This document shows, piece by piece, positions 43,432 to 51,445 of a stretch of 64,000 bases of DNA. The stretch covers positions 747,251 to 811,250 of the forward strand of contig NZ_CM009578.1 in assembly GCF_002993885.1 (NCBI RefSeq), given 5' to 3'. Each line of letters starts with the position of its first letter. The stretch's first letter is position 1. This stretch comes from Sphingopyxis lindanitolerans. GTDB taxonomy: Bacteria > Pseudomonadota > Alphaproteobacteria > Sphingomonadales > Sphingomonadaceae. The notes under the pieces were generated by a model. The model was not told where the DNA came from and did not search any database. It saw only the letters and a list, made by a program, of their open reading frames with translations. The translations under genes and the position numbers were made by a program.

Positions 43432-44351
43432 AGCGTCCACCCCGGATGGTTCGCGGCCCAGCGTTCGGACTGGCTGTCGATCCACGCCTTGCAGCTTCCC
43501 TTCGCGAGGTCGCGGACGCGCGCCATATAGTTGGCGCGTTCCTGGACGCTGATCACGCCGCGCGCCTGGAGCAGGTTGAACAAATGGCTCGCCTCGATCG
43601 CCTGGTCATAGGCAGCCAAGGGCACATTCGCGGCAATCGCGCGCTGGCATTCGGCCTCGGCCGCCTTGAAGCCCGCGAAGAGCGTGTCGGTGTCGGCGAC
43701 CTCGAAATTCCATTTCGAGAACTGCTTTTCATTTTCGAGGAAGACGTCGCCATAGCTGACCGCCGCGACGTCGCCGACCGCGTCGGAAAAGCGCAGGTCG
43801 TACACATTGTCGACATTCTGGATATACATGGCGAGGCGTTCGAGGCCATAGGTCAGTTCGCCGGCGACGGGCTTGCAGTCATAGCCGCCCATCTGCTGGA
43901 AGTAAGTGAACTGGCTGACCTCCATGCCGTCGCACCAGACTTCCCAGCCCAGCCCCCACGCGCCGAGCGTCGGCGATTCCCAGTCATCCTCGACAAAGCG
44001 GATGTCGTGGAGCAGCGGGTCGATGCCGATCGCCGCCAGCGAGCCCAGATATTGGTCCTGAAGATCGGCCGGCGACGGCTTCAGGATCACTTGATACTGG
44101 TAATAATGCTGGAGCCGGTTGGGATTCTCGCCATAGCGGCCGTCGGTCGGGCGGCGGCTCGGCTGGACATAGGCGACGTTCCACGGTTCGGGGCCGAGGC
44201 TGCGCAGCGTCGTCGCGGGGTGAAAGGTTCCGGCGCCCACCCGCATGTCATAGGGCTGGAGGATCGCGCAGCCGCGCGCGCTCCAATAGGCGTGCAGCGT
44301 CAGGATCATGTCCTGAAAGCTTGGAGGTTTCTTTTCCGCCGCGTCGGCCAC
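43428..44351 (-). CDS. glyQ: Glycyl-tRNA synthetase alpha subunit
   Basis: The catalytic alpha subunit, 307 residues. It contains [60 protein letters not shown] and [20 protein letters not shown], all highly typical. The GTG at 44351 is the preferred start because the family begins about ten residues before FQD and AAAGAG lies upstream; the longer frame to 44516 adds unrelated sequence. It forms a translationally coupled operon with glyS. Confidence 0.96.
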   Translation of the reverse strand: MADAAEKKPPSFQDMILTLHAYWSARGCAILQPYDMRVGAGTFHPATTLRSLGPEPWNVAYVQPSRRPTDGRYGENPNRLQHYYQYQVILKPSPADLQDQYLGSLAAIGIDPLLHDIRFVEDDWESPTLGAWGLGWEVWCDGMEVSQFTYFQQMGGYDCKPVAGELTYGLERLAMYIQNVDNVYDLRFSDAVGDVAAVSYGDVFLENEKQFSKWNFEVADTDTLFAGFKAAEAECQRAIAANVPLAAYDQAIEASHLFNLLQARGVISVQERANYMARVRDLAKGSCKAWIDSQSERWAANHPGWTL

Positions 44352-44529
44352 GAGTCCGCTCTTTCGCAGGTGCAACAATTCTCGCTGCCCTTGGCGCAGC
44401 GGCGGCGCAGGGTCAAGGGAAGGACGCGGAAGTTGGCGAAAGTGCCGCATAGCGCCACATCGCCCTGCCCCGTCCCGATGTAAGGTCTTGTTGACATGGT
44501 CAGCGACTCCTGTCATTTAGTCAATAAGA

Positions 44530-44546
44530 CCTGACATTCGGTCAGG
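44530..44546. promoter_or_regulatory. Operator-like dyad before XRE gene
   Basis: CCTGAC-ATTCG-GTCAGG has perfect 6-bp arms and lies 22 bp upstream of the XRE regulator start, in the spacer between that gene and divergent glyQ. Autoregulation by the encoded HTH protein is a reasonable guess. Confidence 0.5.
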
Positions 44547-44567
44547 GACGCATGACGGATACAGCGG

Positions 44568-44783
44568 GTGGACAACAAGCTGAAAGTGTTGCGCGCGATG
44601 CGAAGTTGGAGCCAGGCCGAACTGGCCGACCGGCTCGACGTGTCGCGGCAGGCGGTGAACGCGATCGAAACGGGCAAATATGACCCGTCGCTGCCGCTCG
44701 CCTTCAAGCTGGCCCGGCTGTTCGCCATGCCGATCGAGGAGATTTTCGATGACGGTCATGAAGGATCCGGCGATGGCGAATGA
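44568..44783 (+). CDS. XRE-family HTH regulator (Cro/CI type, short)
   Basis: A 71-residue single-domain regulator: VLRAMRSWSQAELADRLDVS followed by RQAVNAIETGKYDPSLPLAF, the classical HTH_3 fold, and the ending PIEEIFDDGHE. It belongs to the small YozG-like group whose genes are usually followed by a membrane protein gene, as here. The start is GTG. The downstream gene overlaps it by 11 bp. Confidence 0.9.
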   Translation: MDNKLKVLRAMRSWSQAELADRLDVSRQAVNAIETGKYDPSLPLAFKLARLFAMPIEEIFDDGHEGSGDGE

Positions 44784-45396
44784 ACCGCAACCGCGCCGCC
44801 GCGGCCCCGGCGTTCTGGCGCCGATCGCGATCCTGTTCGCCGCCGCGATGCTGGCGGGCGGCTTTGCGGGCTATAATCAGGCGGCGGTCGAGGCCGGCAA
44901 CGCCGCGCTGGCGCCGTGGGTCGGCCCGCTCGTCGCCTTTCTGTTCGGCGCCGGGGCGCTGACCCTCTATTTCCGGCGCCACGTCGACACCTGGCGCAGC
45001 TGGTCGCCGCGCAAGCGGCTTTACTGGGTCAGCCTCGCCTTTTCCTTCGCGCTCGGTATCGTCATCGCGGTGCTGATGCAGGCGGGCCAGATGAACGGCG
45101 CCGCCGAAATCTTCAGCAACGCGGCGCTGAGCCCGACGACGGGCCTATTGCTGGCGGCGCTTTGGGTCGGCGGGCTGGGGATCGCGATGGTCTTTTATCA
45201 TCGTTCGATCGACGATCACGAACGCTATGCCTATCAGCTTGGCGCGGTCGCGGGCTTTTACGCCTTCGTCATTCCCTGCCCCGTCTGGTGGGTGCTGTGG
45301 CGCGCCGATATCGCGCCGCCGATCGACGCGATGGCGCTGTTCGTGCTGGCGTTGACGGTCAACCTCGCCGTCTATCTCTGGTTCAAGTTTCGCTGA
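44773..45396 (+). CDS. Multi-pass membrane protein partnered with XRE regulator
   Basis: A 207-residue integral membrane protein with about six hydrophobic helices (IAILFAAAMLAGGFAGY, VGPLVAFLFGAGALTLYF, WVSLAFSFALGIVIAVLM, LLLAALWVGGLGIAMVFY, GFYAFVIPCPVWWVLW, LFVLALTVNLAVYLWF). GAAGGA precedes the ATG at 44773; earlier in-frame ATGs at 44749 and 44758 are possible. Its function is unknown. Regulators of this type often control their membrane neighbour. Confidence 0.8.
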   Translation: MANEPQPRRRGPGVLAPIAILFAAAMLAGGFAGYNQAAVEAGNAALAPWVGPLVAFLFGAGALTLYFRRHVDTWRSWSPRKRLYWVSLAFSFALGIVIAVLMQAGQMNGAAEIFSNAALSPTTGLLLAALWVGGLGIAMVFYHRSIDDHERYAYQLGAVAGFYAFVIPCPVWWVLWRADIAPPIDAMALFVLALTVNLAVYLWFKFR

Positions 45397-45463
45397 CTAA
45401 ACTCTCCCCCCTTTTCCCTCCCTCCCCATCGGGCCATAAGGCCATGACTGAAAGGTGTTTTCG

Positions 45464-46396
45464 ATGAAAAGCTGGTTCAAGACGCTTGCCGCAAGCTGCG
45501 CCGTCATTCCGTTCGCCCATTGCGCGCTGGTGCCCGGCAATGTCGCCTTTGCCAAGGAACCCGCCGCCGCCGCCACGACGGCGACAGTCGCGGTCAAGCC
45601 CGGCATGTGGGCGGTCAAGGATGCCGACACCACCATCTATCTGTTCGGCACGGTGCATGTGCTGAAGCCCGGTCTCGGCTGGTTCGACGGCGCCGTCCGG
45701 CAGGCGTTCGACAAATCGGACGAACTCGTGCTCGAAATGGTGATGCCCGAGGATCAGGCCGAGGCCGCGAAAGCCACGATGCCGCTGGCGATGGCCAAGG
45801 ACGGCAAGGCCCTGTCGACGAAGCTCGATCCCGACGCGCTGACGGCCTATCAGGCCGCGCTCACTGGTCTTGGCGTCCCCGCAAACGCCTTTGACATGTT
45901 CAAGCCGTGGTTCGCGGCGGTCACTTTGTCGGTGCTGCCGCTGACCAAGCTCGGCTATGATCCGACCCAGGGCGCCGAAATGCAGCTGACCGCGGCGGCC
46001 AAGGCGGTGGCCAAGCCGATCTCGGGCTTCGAGACGCTCGAGGAACAGCTCGGCTTTTTCGACTCCTTGCCCGAGGAAGGCCAGATCGCGTTCCTCAACG
46101 CCACGGTCAAGGATATCGACAAGCTCGCCCCGACGCTCGACACGATGGTCGTACAGTGGGGCAAGGGCGACACCGACCAGCTCGCCGCGACGATGAACGA
46201 AAGCATGGCGGCGACCCCCGAACTGACCAAGACGCTGTTGTGGGACCGCAACGCGCGCTGGGCCGACCAGATCAAGGCGCGGATGGACAAGCCCGGCACG
46301 GTCTTCGTCGCGGTCGGCGCGGGCCACCTTGCGGGGCAGAAGAGCGTTCAGGACTATCTGAAGGAACGCGGGCTGACGGCGAAGCGCGTTCAATAA
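45464..46396 (+). CDS. TraB/GumN family protein
   Basis: A 310-residue exported protein with an N-terminal signal (residues 1-30). It has the family signatures YLFGTVHVLKPG, DELVLEMV and the C-terminal FVAVGAGHLAGQKSVQDYL, with paired GxxH motifs resembling Tiki-like metal-dependent peptidases. GAAAGG precedes the ATG at 45464. It is followed at once by a paralogue. The substrate is unknown. Confidence 0.88.
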   Translation: MKSWFKTLAASCAVIPFAHCALVPGNVAFAKEPAAAATTATVAVKPGMWAVKDADTTIYLFGTVHVLKPGLGWFDGAVRQAFDKSDELVLEMVMPEDQAEAAKATMPLAMAKDGKALSTKLDPDALTAYQAALTGLGVPANAFDMFKPWFAAVTLSVLPLTKLGYDPTQGAEMQLTAAAKAVAKPISGFETLEEQLGFFDSLPEEGQIAFLNATVKDIDKLAPTLDTMVVQWGKGDTDQLAATMNESMAATPELTKTLLWDRNARWADQIKARMDKPGTVFVAVGAGHLAGQKSVQDYLKERGLTAKRVQ

Positions 46397-47289
46397 TGAC
46401 GGCGGGGGGCATCGCTTGCCTGCTCTGGGGTCGCCGCCTTGCGGCGGCCCTTTTGCCGTTGCTGCTGACCGCGTGCCACGCCGCGCCGACGATCGAGGCG
46501 CGGCCGGCGATGTGGCTGGTCGCCGATGACGACACGCAAATCTATCTGCTCGGCACGATGCACGCGCTGCCCGCCGGGACCGACTGGGACGGCGGCAAGG
46601 TCGCCGATGCAATCAACAAGGCCGACGAGCTGATGCTCGAACTGTCGCCCCGCGAGCTTGCGAAGGCGGGCGCGATTTTCCAGACGCTTGCCCCGCGCGC
46701 GGCGCCGCTGGCGATGAACGCGCGGCTGCCGGCGAAGGCGCTCGCCGGCTATCGCGCGATCGAGGATGGCGAACCGTTGGGCGGCGACGGCCTCGACGAT
46801 TGGGCGGTGCTGGTCCTGATGGGCCAGCGCGTCGCCGAGCGCGCCGACCTGTCGCCCGCCGACGGGGTCGAGGCGGGGCTGACCGCCGCCTTTCGAGGCG
46901 CGGGCAAGCCGATCCGCGGGCTGGAGAGCGCGAAAGCGCAATTGATGCTGTTCGAAACGCTCGATCCCGCGGCCCAGCGCGCGCTGCTCGTCCGCGCCGC
47001 CGAAAATTCGGACCATGCGAAAGAAGAGATTCGCGCCATGGCGGCGGCCTGGTCGCGCGGCGATGTCGGGGCGCTGACGACGATCGTGAACGAGGACATC
47101 GACGAGGTCCCTGCGGCGCGCAAGGCGATCATCACCGACCGCAACCGGCGTTGGAGCCTGTGGGTGGAGCAGCGTCTGGGCCAGCCGGGCACCGTGCTGA
47201 TGGCGGTCGGCGCGGGGCATCTGGTGGGCAAGGATGGCGTGCCGGCGATGCTGGCGGCCGAGGGGTATGAGGTGGTGCGAGTGCAGTAG
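46396..47289 (+). CDS. TraB/GumN family lipoprotein
   Basis: A 297-residue paralogue of the preceding gene; its ATG shares a base with the preceding TAA (TAATG). The signal ends in a lipobox-like LLTAC, so it is probably lipid-anchored. It has YLLGTMHALPAG, DELMLELSP and VLMAVGAGHLVGKDGVPAML. Overall similarity with the first copy is moderate, so the duplication is old. Confidence 0.88.
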   Translation: MTAGGIACLLWGRRLAAALLPLLLTACHAAPTIEARPAMWLVADDDTQIYLLGTMHALPAGTDWDGGKVADAINKADELMLELSPRELAKAGAIFQTLAPRAAPLAMNARLPAKALAGYRAIEDGEPLGGDGLDDWAVLVLMGQRVAERADLSPADGVEAGLTAAFRGAGKPIRGLESAKAQLMLFETLDPAAQRALLVRAAENSDHAKEEIRAMAAAWSRGDVGALTTIVNEDIDEVPAARKAIITDRNRRWSLWVEQRLGQPGTVLMAVGAGHLVGKDGVPAMLAAEGYEVVRVQ

Positions 47290-47348
47290 GCTTATGAGCT
47301 TCGGCAATAGGGAGGGAGGAAGGCCTTTCCTGCTCCGTCTCCTGCTCC

Positions 47349-47377
47349 GTCATCCCGGGTCAAGCCCGGGGTGACGA
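47349..47377. repeat. Palindromic intergenic repeat
   Basis: CGTCATCCCGGGT and GCCCGGGGTGACG form an inverted repeat of about 12 bp with one mismatch, 60 bp after the second GumN gene. It may serve as a transcription terminator or is a REP unit. Confidence 0.5.
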
Positions 47378-47520
47378 TGAAGAGGTGTCCGCTTTCGGTC
47401 GGCCCGCCCATTGCCCTGCCCGCTTGCATTTCCGCCGCGTCCCCGCTATGCGCCCGCGCTTCCGTCATGGTCATCCCTGGAGGCGTGGCGGAACTGTGTA
47501 ACCGAACTCGGAGAAAATAT

Positions 47521-48153
47521 ATGAGCGATCAGCTGACGCTGACGGCCGAGACGCGCGAACGTGGAGGCAAGGGAGCCTCACGCGAACTGCGTCGCAACGG
47601 TCGTGTCCCCGCCGTCGTCTATGGCGGCAAGGAAGAACCCCTGATGATTCACGTCGAGGAAAAGCTGCTGATGAAGCAGTTGATGACCGGCATTTTCCTG
47701 AACTCGGTCGTGATGATCGAGGTTGACGGCAAGACCATCCGCACCCTGCCCAAGGACGTCGCGTTCCACCCGGTCAAGGATCGTCCGATCCACGCCGACT
47801 TCCTGCGCGTGTCGAAGGACACCAAGGTCCAGGTCGGCGTCCCCGTGCTGTTCGTGAACGAGGAATTGGCCCCCGGCCTGAAGCGCGGCGGCGTGCTGAA
47901 CGTCGTGCGCCACGAGCTGGAACTGGTCTGCGAAGCGGACAAGATTCCCGACGACATCACGATCGACCTCACCGGCTTTGACGTCGGCGATTCGATCCAC
48001 ATCAGCCACGTCACCCTGCCGAAGGGCGTCGAAAGCGCGATCACCGACCGCGATTTCACCATCGCGACCATCGTCGCCCCGTCGGCGCTCAAGTCGAGCG
48101 GCGGCGACACGTCGAAGGACGAAGGCGAAGCCGCCGAAGAAGGCGAAGCCTGA
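47521..48153 (+). CDS. rplY: Ribosomal protein bL25 (CTC form)
   Basis: A 210-residue long-form bL25 that binds 5S rRNA. The N-terminal domain has [20 protein letters not shown] and [10 protein letters not shown]; the C-terminal TL5/CTC domain covers residues 100-185. The acidic tail ([11 protein letters not shown]) is typical of alphaproteobacterial homologues. The arrangement rplY-pth-ychF is conserved in the group. Confidence 0.96.
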   Translation: MSDQLTLTAETRERGGKGASRELRRNGRVPAVVYGGKEEPLMIHVEEKLLMKQLMTGIFLNSVVMIEVDGKTIRTLPKDVAFHPVKDRPIHADFLRVSKDTKVQVGVPVLFVNEELAPGLKRGGVLNVVRHELELVCEADKIPDDITIDLTGFDVGDSIHISHVTLPKGVESAITDRDFTIATIVAPSALKSSGGDTSKDEGEAAEEGEA

Positions 48154-48176
48154 TCGCCCTTATTGGGAAAAGAGCC

Positions 48177-48262
48177 GTGTGCGCCCGCGAAAGCGGGTGC
48201 CCATCACCGGAGGGTGCAAGATAGCACCGGCCGGTGATGGGTCCCCGCCTTCGCGGGGACAC
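48177..48262. repeat. Paired REP element (BIME-like)
   Basis: Two inverted arms of about 32 bp share CCCGCGAAxGCGGG and CCCATCACCGG, separated by about 20 bp. The same unit recurs at 53067-53152 and as a half unit at 31132-31150. It lies between rplY and pth, where it could stabilise the upstream message. Confidence 0.75.
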
Positions 48263-48320
48263 GGGCTGCTTTATTCGACGATGTGTTGCCATCGCTCTCC
48301 CGACGAGGAAAGGCTCTGCC

Positions 48321-48890
48321 ATGCAGCTTTGGGTCGGCCTCGGTAATCCCGGGCCCCAATATGCGATGCACCGCCATAATGTCGGCTTCATGGCCGTCGA
48401 CGTCATCGCCGCCACGCATGGCTTTCCCGCTCCCGCGAAGAAATTCCAGGGCTGGATCCAGGACGGCCGCATCGGCCGGACGCGCGTCCTGATCCTGAAA
48501 CCCGGCACCTTCATGAACGAAAGCGGCCGCAGCGTGCGCGCCGCGATGGATTTCTACAAGCTGACGCCGCAGGACGTCACCGCTTTCTATGACGAACTCG
48601 ACCTCATCCCGATGAAGGTGAAGGTAAAGCAGGGCGGCGGCGCGGCGGGGCATAATGGCATCCGCAGCATGATCGCCCACATCGGCGACGATTTCCGTCG
48701 CGTGCGGATCGGCATCGGCCATCCGGGGCACAAGGACCGCGTCACCGGCCATGTCCTCGGCAATTACCACAAGAGCGAGGTCGAGCCGCTGACCGACCTG
48801 CTCGGCGCGATCGCCGCAGAAGCGGGCTGGCTCGCCGACGGCGACGATGTGCGGTTCCAGAATGACCTGGCGCTGCGCCTGAACGACTGA
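48321..48890 (+). CDS. pth: Peptidyl-tRNA hydrolase
   Basis: A 189-residue enzyme that releases peptides from peptidyl-tRNA dropped by stalled ribosomes. It has WVGLGNPGPQYAMHRHNVGF with the catalytic His, KPGTFMNESGRSV, and KQGGGAAGHNGIRSMIAHIG. AGGAAAGG precedes the ATG. Confidence 0.97.
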   Translation: MQLWVGLGNPGPQYAMHRHNVGFMAVDVIAATHGFPAPAKKFQGWIQDGRIGRTRVLILKPGTFMNESGRSVRAAMDFYKLTPQDVTAFYDELDLIPMKVKVKQGGGAAGHNGIRSMIAHIGDDFRRVRIGIGHPGHKDRVTGHVLGNYHKSEVEPLTDLLGAIAAEAGWLADGDDVRFQNDLALRLND

Positions 48891-48985
48891 GCGGCGGCGG
48901 CGGGCTTCAAGACTGGCGCCGGGCGCGACTTGGCGCTAGGGGCGCGGGCAAAGACCGGCGCGATGCCGCGCCGTATGGAGAATTT

Positions 48986-50083
48986 ATGGGTTTCAAATGC
49001 GGGATCGTCGGATTGCCGAATGTCGGCAAGTCCACCCTGTTCAACGCGCTGACCGAAACCGCGGCGGCGCAGGCGGCGAATTATCCCTTCTGCACGATCG
49101 AGCCCAATATCGGCAATGTCGCGGTGCCCGATGCGCGGCTCGACACGCTGGCCGGAATCGCGGGCAGCAAGAAGATCATCGCGACCCAGCTCGCCTTCGT
49201 CGATATCGCGGGGCTGGTGCGCGGGGCGTCGAAGGGCGAAGGGCTGGGCAACCAGTTCCTCGGCAACATCCGCGAAGTCGACGCGATCGTCCACGTCCTG
49301 CGCTGTTTCGAGGATGACGACATCCAGCATGTCGAAAACCGCGTCGATCCGGTGGCGGATGCCGAGACGGTCGAGACCGAGCTGCTGCTGTCCGATCTCG
49401 AAAGCCTCGAGAAGCGCGTCCCCGCCTTTGCCAAGAAGGCCGCGCAGGGCGACAAGGAAGCGAAGATCGCCGCATCGGTGCTGGGCCAGGCGCTCGACCT
49501 CTTGCGCGAAGGCAAGCCGGCGCGGCTGACCGCGCCGCGCGACGACGAGGAAGCCCGCGTGCTGCGCACCGCGCAGCTCCTGACCTCGAAGCCCGTCCTT
49601 TATGTGTGCAATGTCGACGAAGGCAGCGCCGCGAACGGCAATGCTTTTTCGGAAAAAGTCTTTGCCAAGGCGGCGGCCGAGGGTGCGCAGGCGGTCGTCG
49701 TGTCGGCGGCGATCGAAAGCGAGCTGGTGACGATGGACATGGCCGACCGGCTCGAGTTCCTCGAGGAGATGGGGCTGCACGAAACCGGCCTCGCGCGGGT
49801 GATCCGCGCCGGCTATGAGTTGCTCCACCTGATCACCTTCTTCACCGTCGGGCCGCAGGAAGCGCGGGCGTGGACCGTCCATACCGGCGCCACGGCCCCC
49901 GAAGCCGCGGGCGAGATCCACAGCGATTTCCAGAAGGGCTTCATCCGCGCCGAGACGATCGCCTTTGACGATTATGTCGCGCTGGGCGGCGAGACCAAGG
50001 CCCGCGAAGCCGGCAAGCTGCGCGCCGAAGGCAAGGCCTATGGCGTGCAGGACGGCGACGTGATGCACTTTTTGCATAGTTGA
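48986..50083 (+). CDS. ychF: Redox-regulated ATPase YchF
   Basis: A 365-residue Obg-family P-loop protein that prefers ATP. It has the P-loop GLPNVGKSTLFN, the switch region DIAGLVRGASKGEGLGNQFL, the ADP/ATP-specifying segment in place of NKxD, and a C-terminal TGS domain (HLITFFTVGPQEARAWTVHT). Full length. A 45-bp inverted repeat follows 22 bp after the stop. Confidence 0.97.
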   Translation: MGFKCGIVGLPNVGKSTLFNALTETAAAQAANYPFCTIEPNIGNVAVPDARLDTLAGIAGSKKIIATQLAFVDIAGLVRGASKGEGLGNQFLGNIREVDAIVHVLRCFEDDDIQHVENRVDPVADAETVETELLLSDLESLEKRVPAFAKKAAQGDKEAKIAASVLGQALDLLREGKPARLTAPRDDEEARVLRTAQLLTSKPVLYVCNVDEGSAANGNAFSEKVFAKAAAEGAQAVVVSAAIESELVTMDMADRLEFLEEMGLHETGLARVIRAGYELLHLITFFTVGPQEARAWTVHTGATAPEAAGEIHSDFQKGFIRAETIAFDDYVALGGETKAREAGKLRAEGKAYGVQDGDVMHFLHS

Positions 50084-50105
50084 TCCGCGTTGCGCCCTTA
50101 AACTT

Positions 50106-50207
50106 CGTCATTGCGAGGAGCGTAGCGACGAAGCAATCTCCAGCCATCGACCTCGCGCAAGTTCGATGGCTGGAGATTGCTTCGTCGCTACGCTCCTCGC
50201 AATGACG
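50106..50207. repeat. Perfect 45-bp inverted repeat
   Basis: Arms 50106-50150 and 50163-50207 are exact reverse complements around a 12-base loop. The outer part contains GTCATTGCGAGGAGCG, a repeat widespread in proteobacterial genomes. It lies between convergent ychF and the MerR-type gene, starting 22 bp after one stop and ending 2 bp before the other, and could terminate both. Confidence 0.92.
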
Positions 50208-50209
50208 TG

Positions 50210-50611
50210 TTATGGCTCGAACGCCGCCAATATCGGACACGGTCCCCGGTCGCTCGCCGCGCATTGGTCGGCGAGGCGGGCGAGGGCGGCGCGGGTTTCG
50301 GTCATTTGGGCGATCTTCGCGTCGAGCACCGCGATCCGCTGATGCGCGAGCGCGCGGACGCGGACGCGGTCGTCGCTTTCCTCGAGCGCGAGCAGTTCGG
50401 ATATTTCGTCGAGCGTGAAGCCCGACGCCTGCGCCGCGCGGATGAATTTCAGGCGGCGAAGATCGTCGCCGTCATAGCGGCGCACGCCGCCGCCCCAGCC
50501 GTCGCCGCCGCTGCGCATCGGTGTGCCCATCAGGCCGCGGCGCTGGTAATAGCGTATCGTTTCGACCCCGACGCCGCCCGCGACCGCCAATTTTCCGATT
50601 GTGAACTGCAT
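50210..50611 (-). CDS. MerR-family transcriptional regulator
   Basis: A 133-residue metalloregulator-type protein: FTIGKLAVAGGVGVETIRYY (HTH), then the coupling helix, and the C-terminal Cys117 and Cys125 in DQCAASDRGPCPILAAF, matching two of the three mercury ligands of MerR. The third ligand (MerR Cys82) is replaced, as ALEESDD has no Cys, so the inducer may be another thiophilic metal or a thiol/redox signal. GGAG precedes the ATG. It is divergent from the glutaredoxin fusion gene. Confidence 0.88.
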   Translation of the reverse strand: MQFTIGKLAVAGGVGVETIRYYQRRGLMGTPMRSGGDGWGGGVRRYDGDDLRRLKFIRAAQASGFTLDEISELLALEESDDRVRVRALAHQRIAVLDAKIAQMTETRAALARLADQCAASDRGPCPILAAFEP

Positions 50612-50614
50612 CGC

Positions 50615-50646
50615 TTGACTCCGTACTATGGTACGGACCCTATATG
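50615..50646 (+). promoter_or_regulatory. MerR-type promoter with elongated spacer
   Basis: TTGACT (50615-50620) and CTATAT (50640-50645) are separated by 19 bp, the long spacing that MerR proteins correct by twisting DNA. Between them lies the dyad TCCGTAC-TATG-GTACGGA (50620-50637). The -10 box ends 7 bases before the ATG at 50653, so the transcript should start at or within two bases of that codon. Confidence 0.8.
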
Positions 50647-50652
50647 GGGGGC

Positions 50653-51390
50653 ATGACGAAACAGGCAATCCTCCATCGCATGGTCATGCCCGGGCACACC
50701 TGCCCCTATGGCCTCAAGGCAAAGCATCTCCTCGAACGCCGCGGTTTCGCGGTCGACGATCGCTGGCTGACGACGCGCGAGCAGACCGACGCCTTCAAGG
50801 CCGAGCAGGACGTCAAGACGACGCCGCAGACCTTCATCGACGGGGTGCGCATCGGCGGTTACGACGATTTGCGCCGCCATTTCGGGCTGAAGGTCGCTGA
50901 CCCCGACGCCACCAGCTACACCCCGGTGATCGCGCTGTTCGCGATGACCGCGCTGACCGCGCTCGCGGCGAGCTTTGCGGTCGACGGCGACGCCTTCACG
51001 CTGCGCGCCGCCGAATGGTTCATCTCGTTCAGCATGATCGTGCTGGCGCTGCTGAAATTGCAGGACGTCGACAAATTCGCGACGATGTTCCTGAATTACG
51101 ACCTGCTCGCGCGGCGCTGGGTGCCCTATGCGAGCATCTATCCCTTTGCCGAGGGGCTGGCGGGGGTGCTGATGACCGCGCATGCGGCGAACTGGCTGTC
51201 GATCCCGGTCGCGCTGTTCATCGGCGGCATCGGCGCGGTGTCGGTGTTCAAGGCGGTCTATATCGACAAGCGCGACATCAAATGCGCCTGCGTCGGCGGC
51301 AGCAGCAAGGTGCCGCTCGGCTTCGTCTCGCTGACCGAGAATGTCATGATGGTCGCGATGGCGCTGTGGATGGCGCGGATGTGGTTCTGA
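50653..51390 (+). CDS. Glutaredoxin-MauE fusion membrane protein
   Basis: A 245-residue protein. Residues 1-75 form a glutaredoxin domain with CPYG (a single active-site Cys17), the cis-Pro segment TTPQTFIDG and GGYDDLRRH. Residues 85-245 form a four- or five-helix MauE/DoxX-like membrane domain with a CAC motif (DIKCACVGGSSKVPLG). Such proteins are thought to handle thiol redox in the membrane. An ATG at 50644 overlaps the -10 box, so the ATG at 50653 is preferred. The gene is probably controlled by the divergent MerR protein. Confidence 0.85.
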   Translation: MTKQAILHRMVMPGHTCPYGLKAKHLLERRGFAVDDRWLTTREQTDAFKAEQDVKTTPQTFIDGVRIGGYDDLRRHFGLKVADPDATSYTPVIALFAMTALTALAASFAVDGDAFTLRAAEWFISFSMIVLALLKLQDVDKFATMFLNYDLLARRWVPYASIYPFAEGLAGVLMTAHAANWLSIPVALFIGGIGAVSVFKAVYIDKRDIKCACVGGSSKVPLGFVSLTENVMMVAMALWMARMWF

Positions 51391-51445
51391 CCGGATAGCT
51401 GGGCTATGCCGCTGGCGTTGAGTCGTCCTTGCCCGTGGAGCGCCC

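Noticed and set aside
47290..47520. Riboswitch or leader peptide before rplY
   Set aside because: Apart from one short palindrome no conserved leader structure or attenuator could be recognised.
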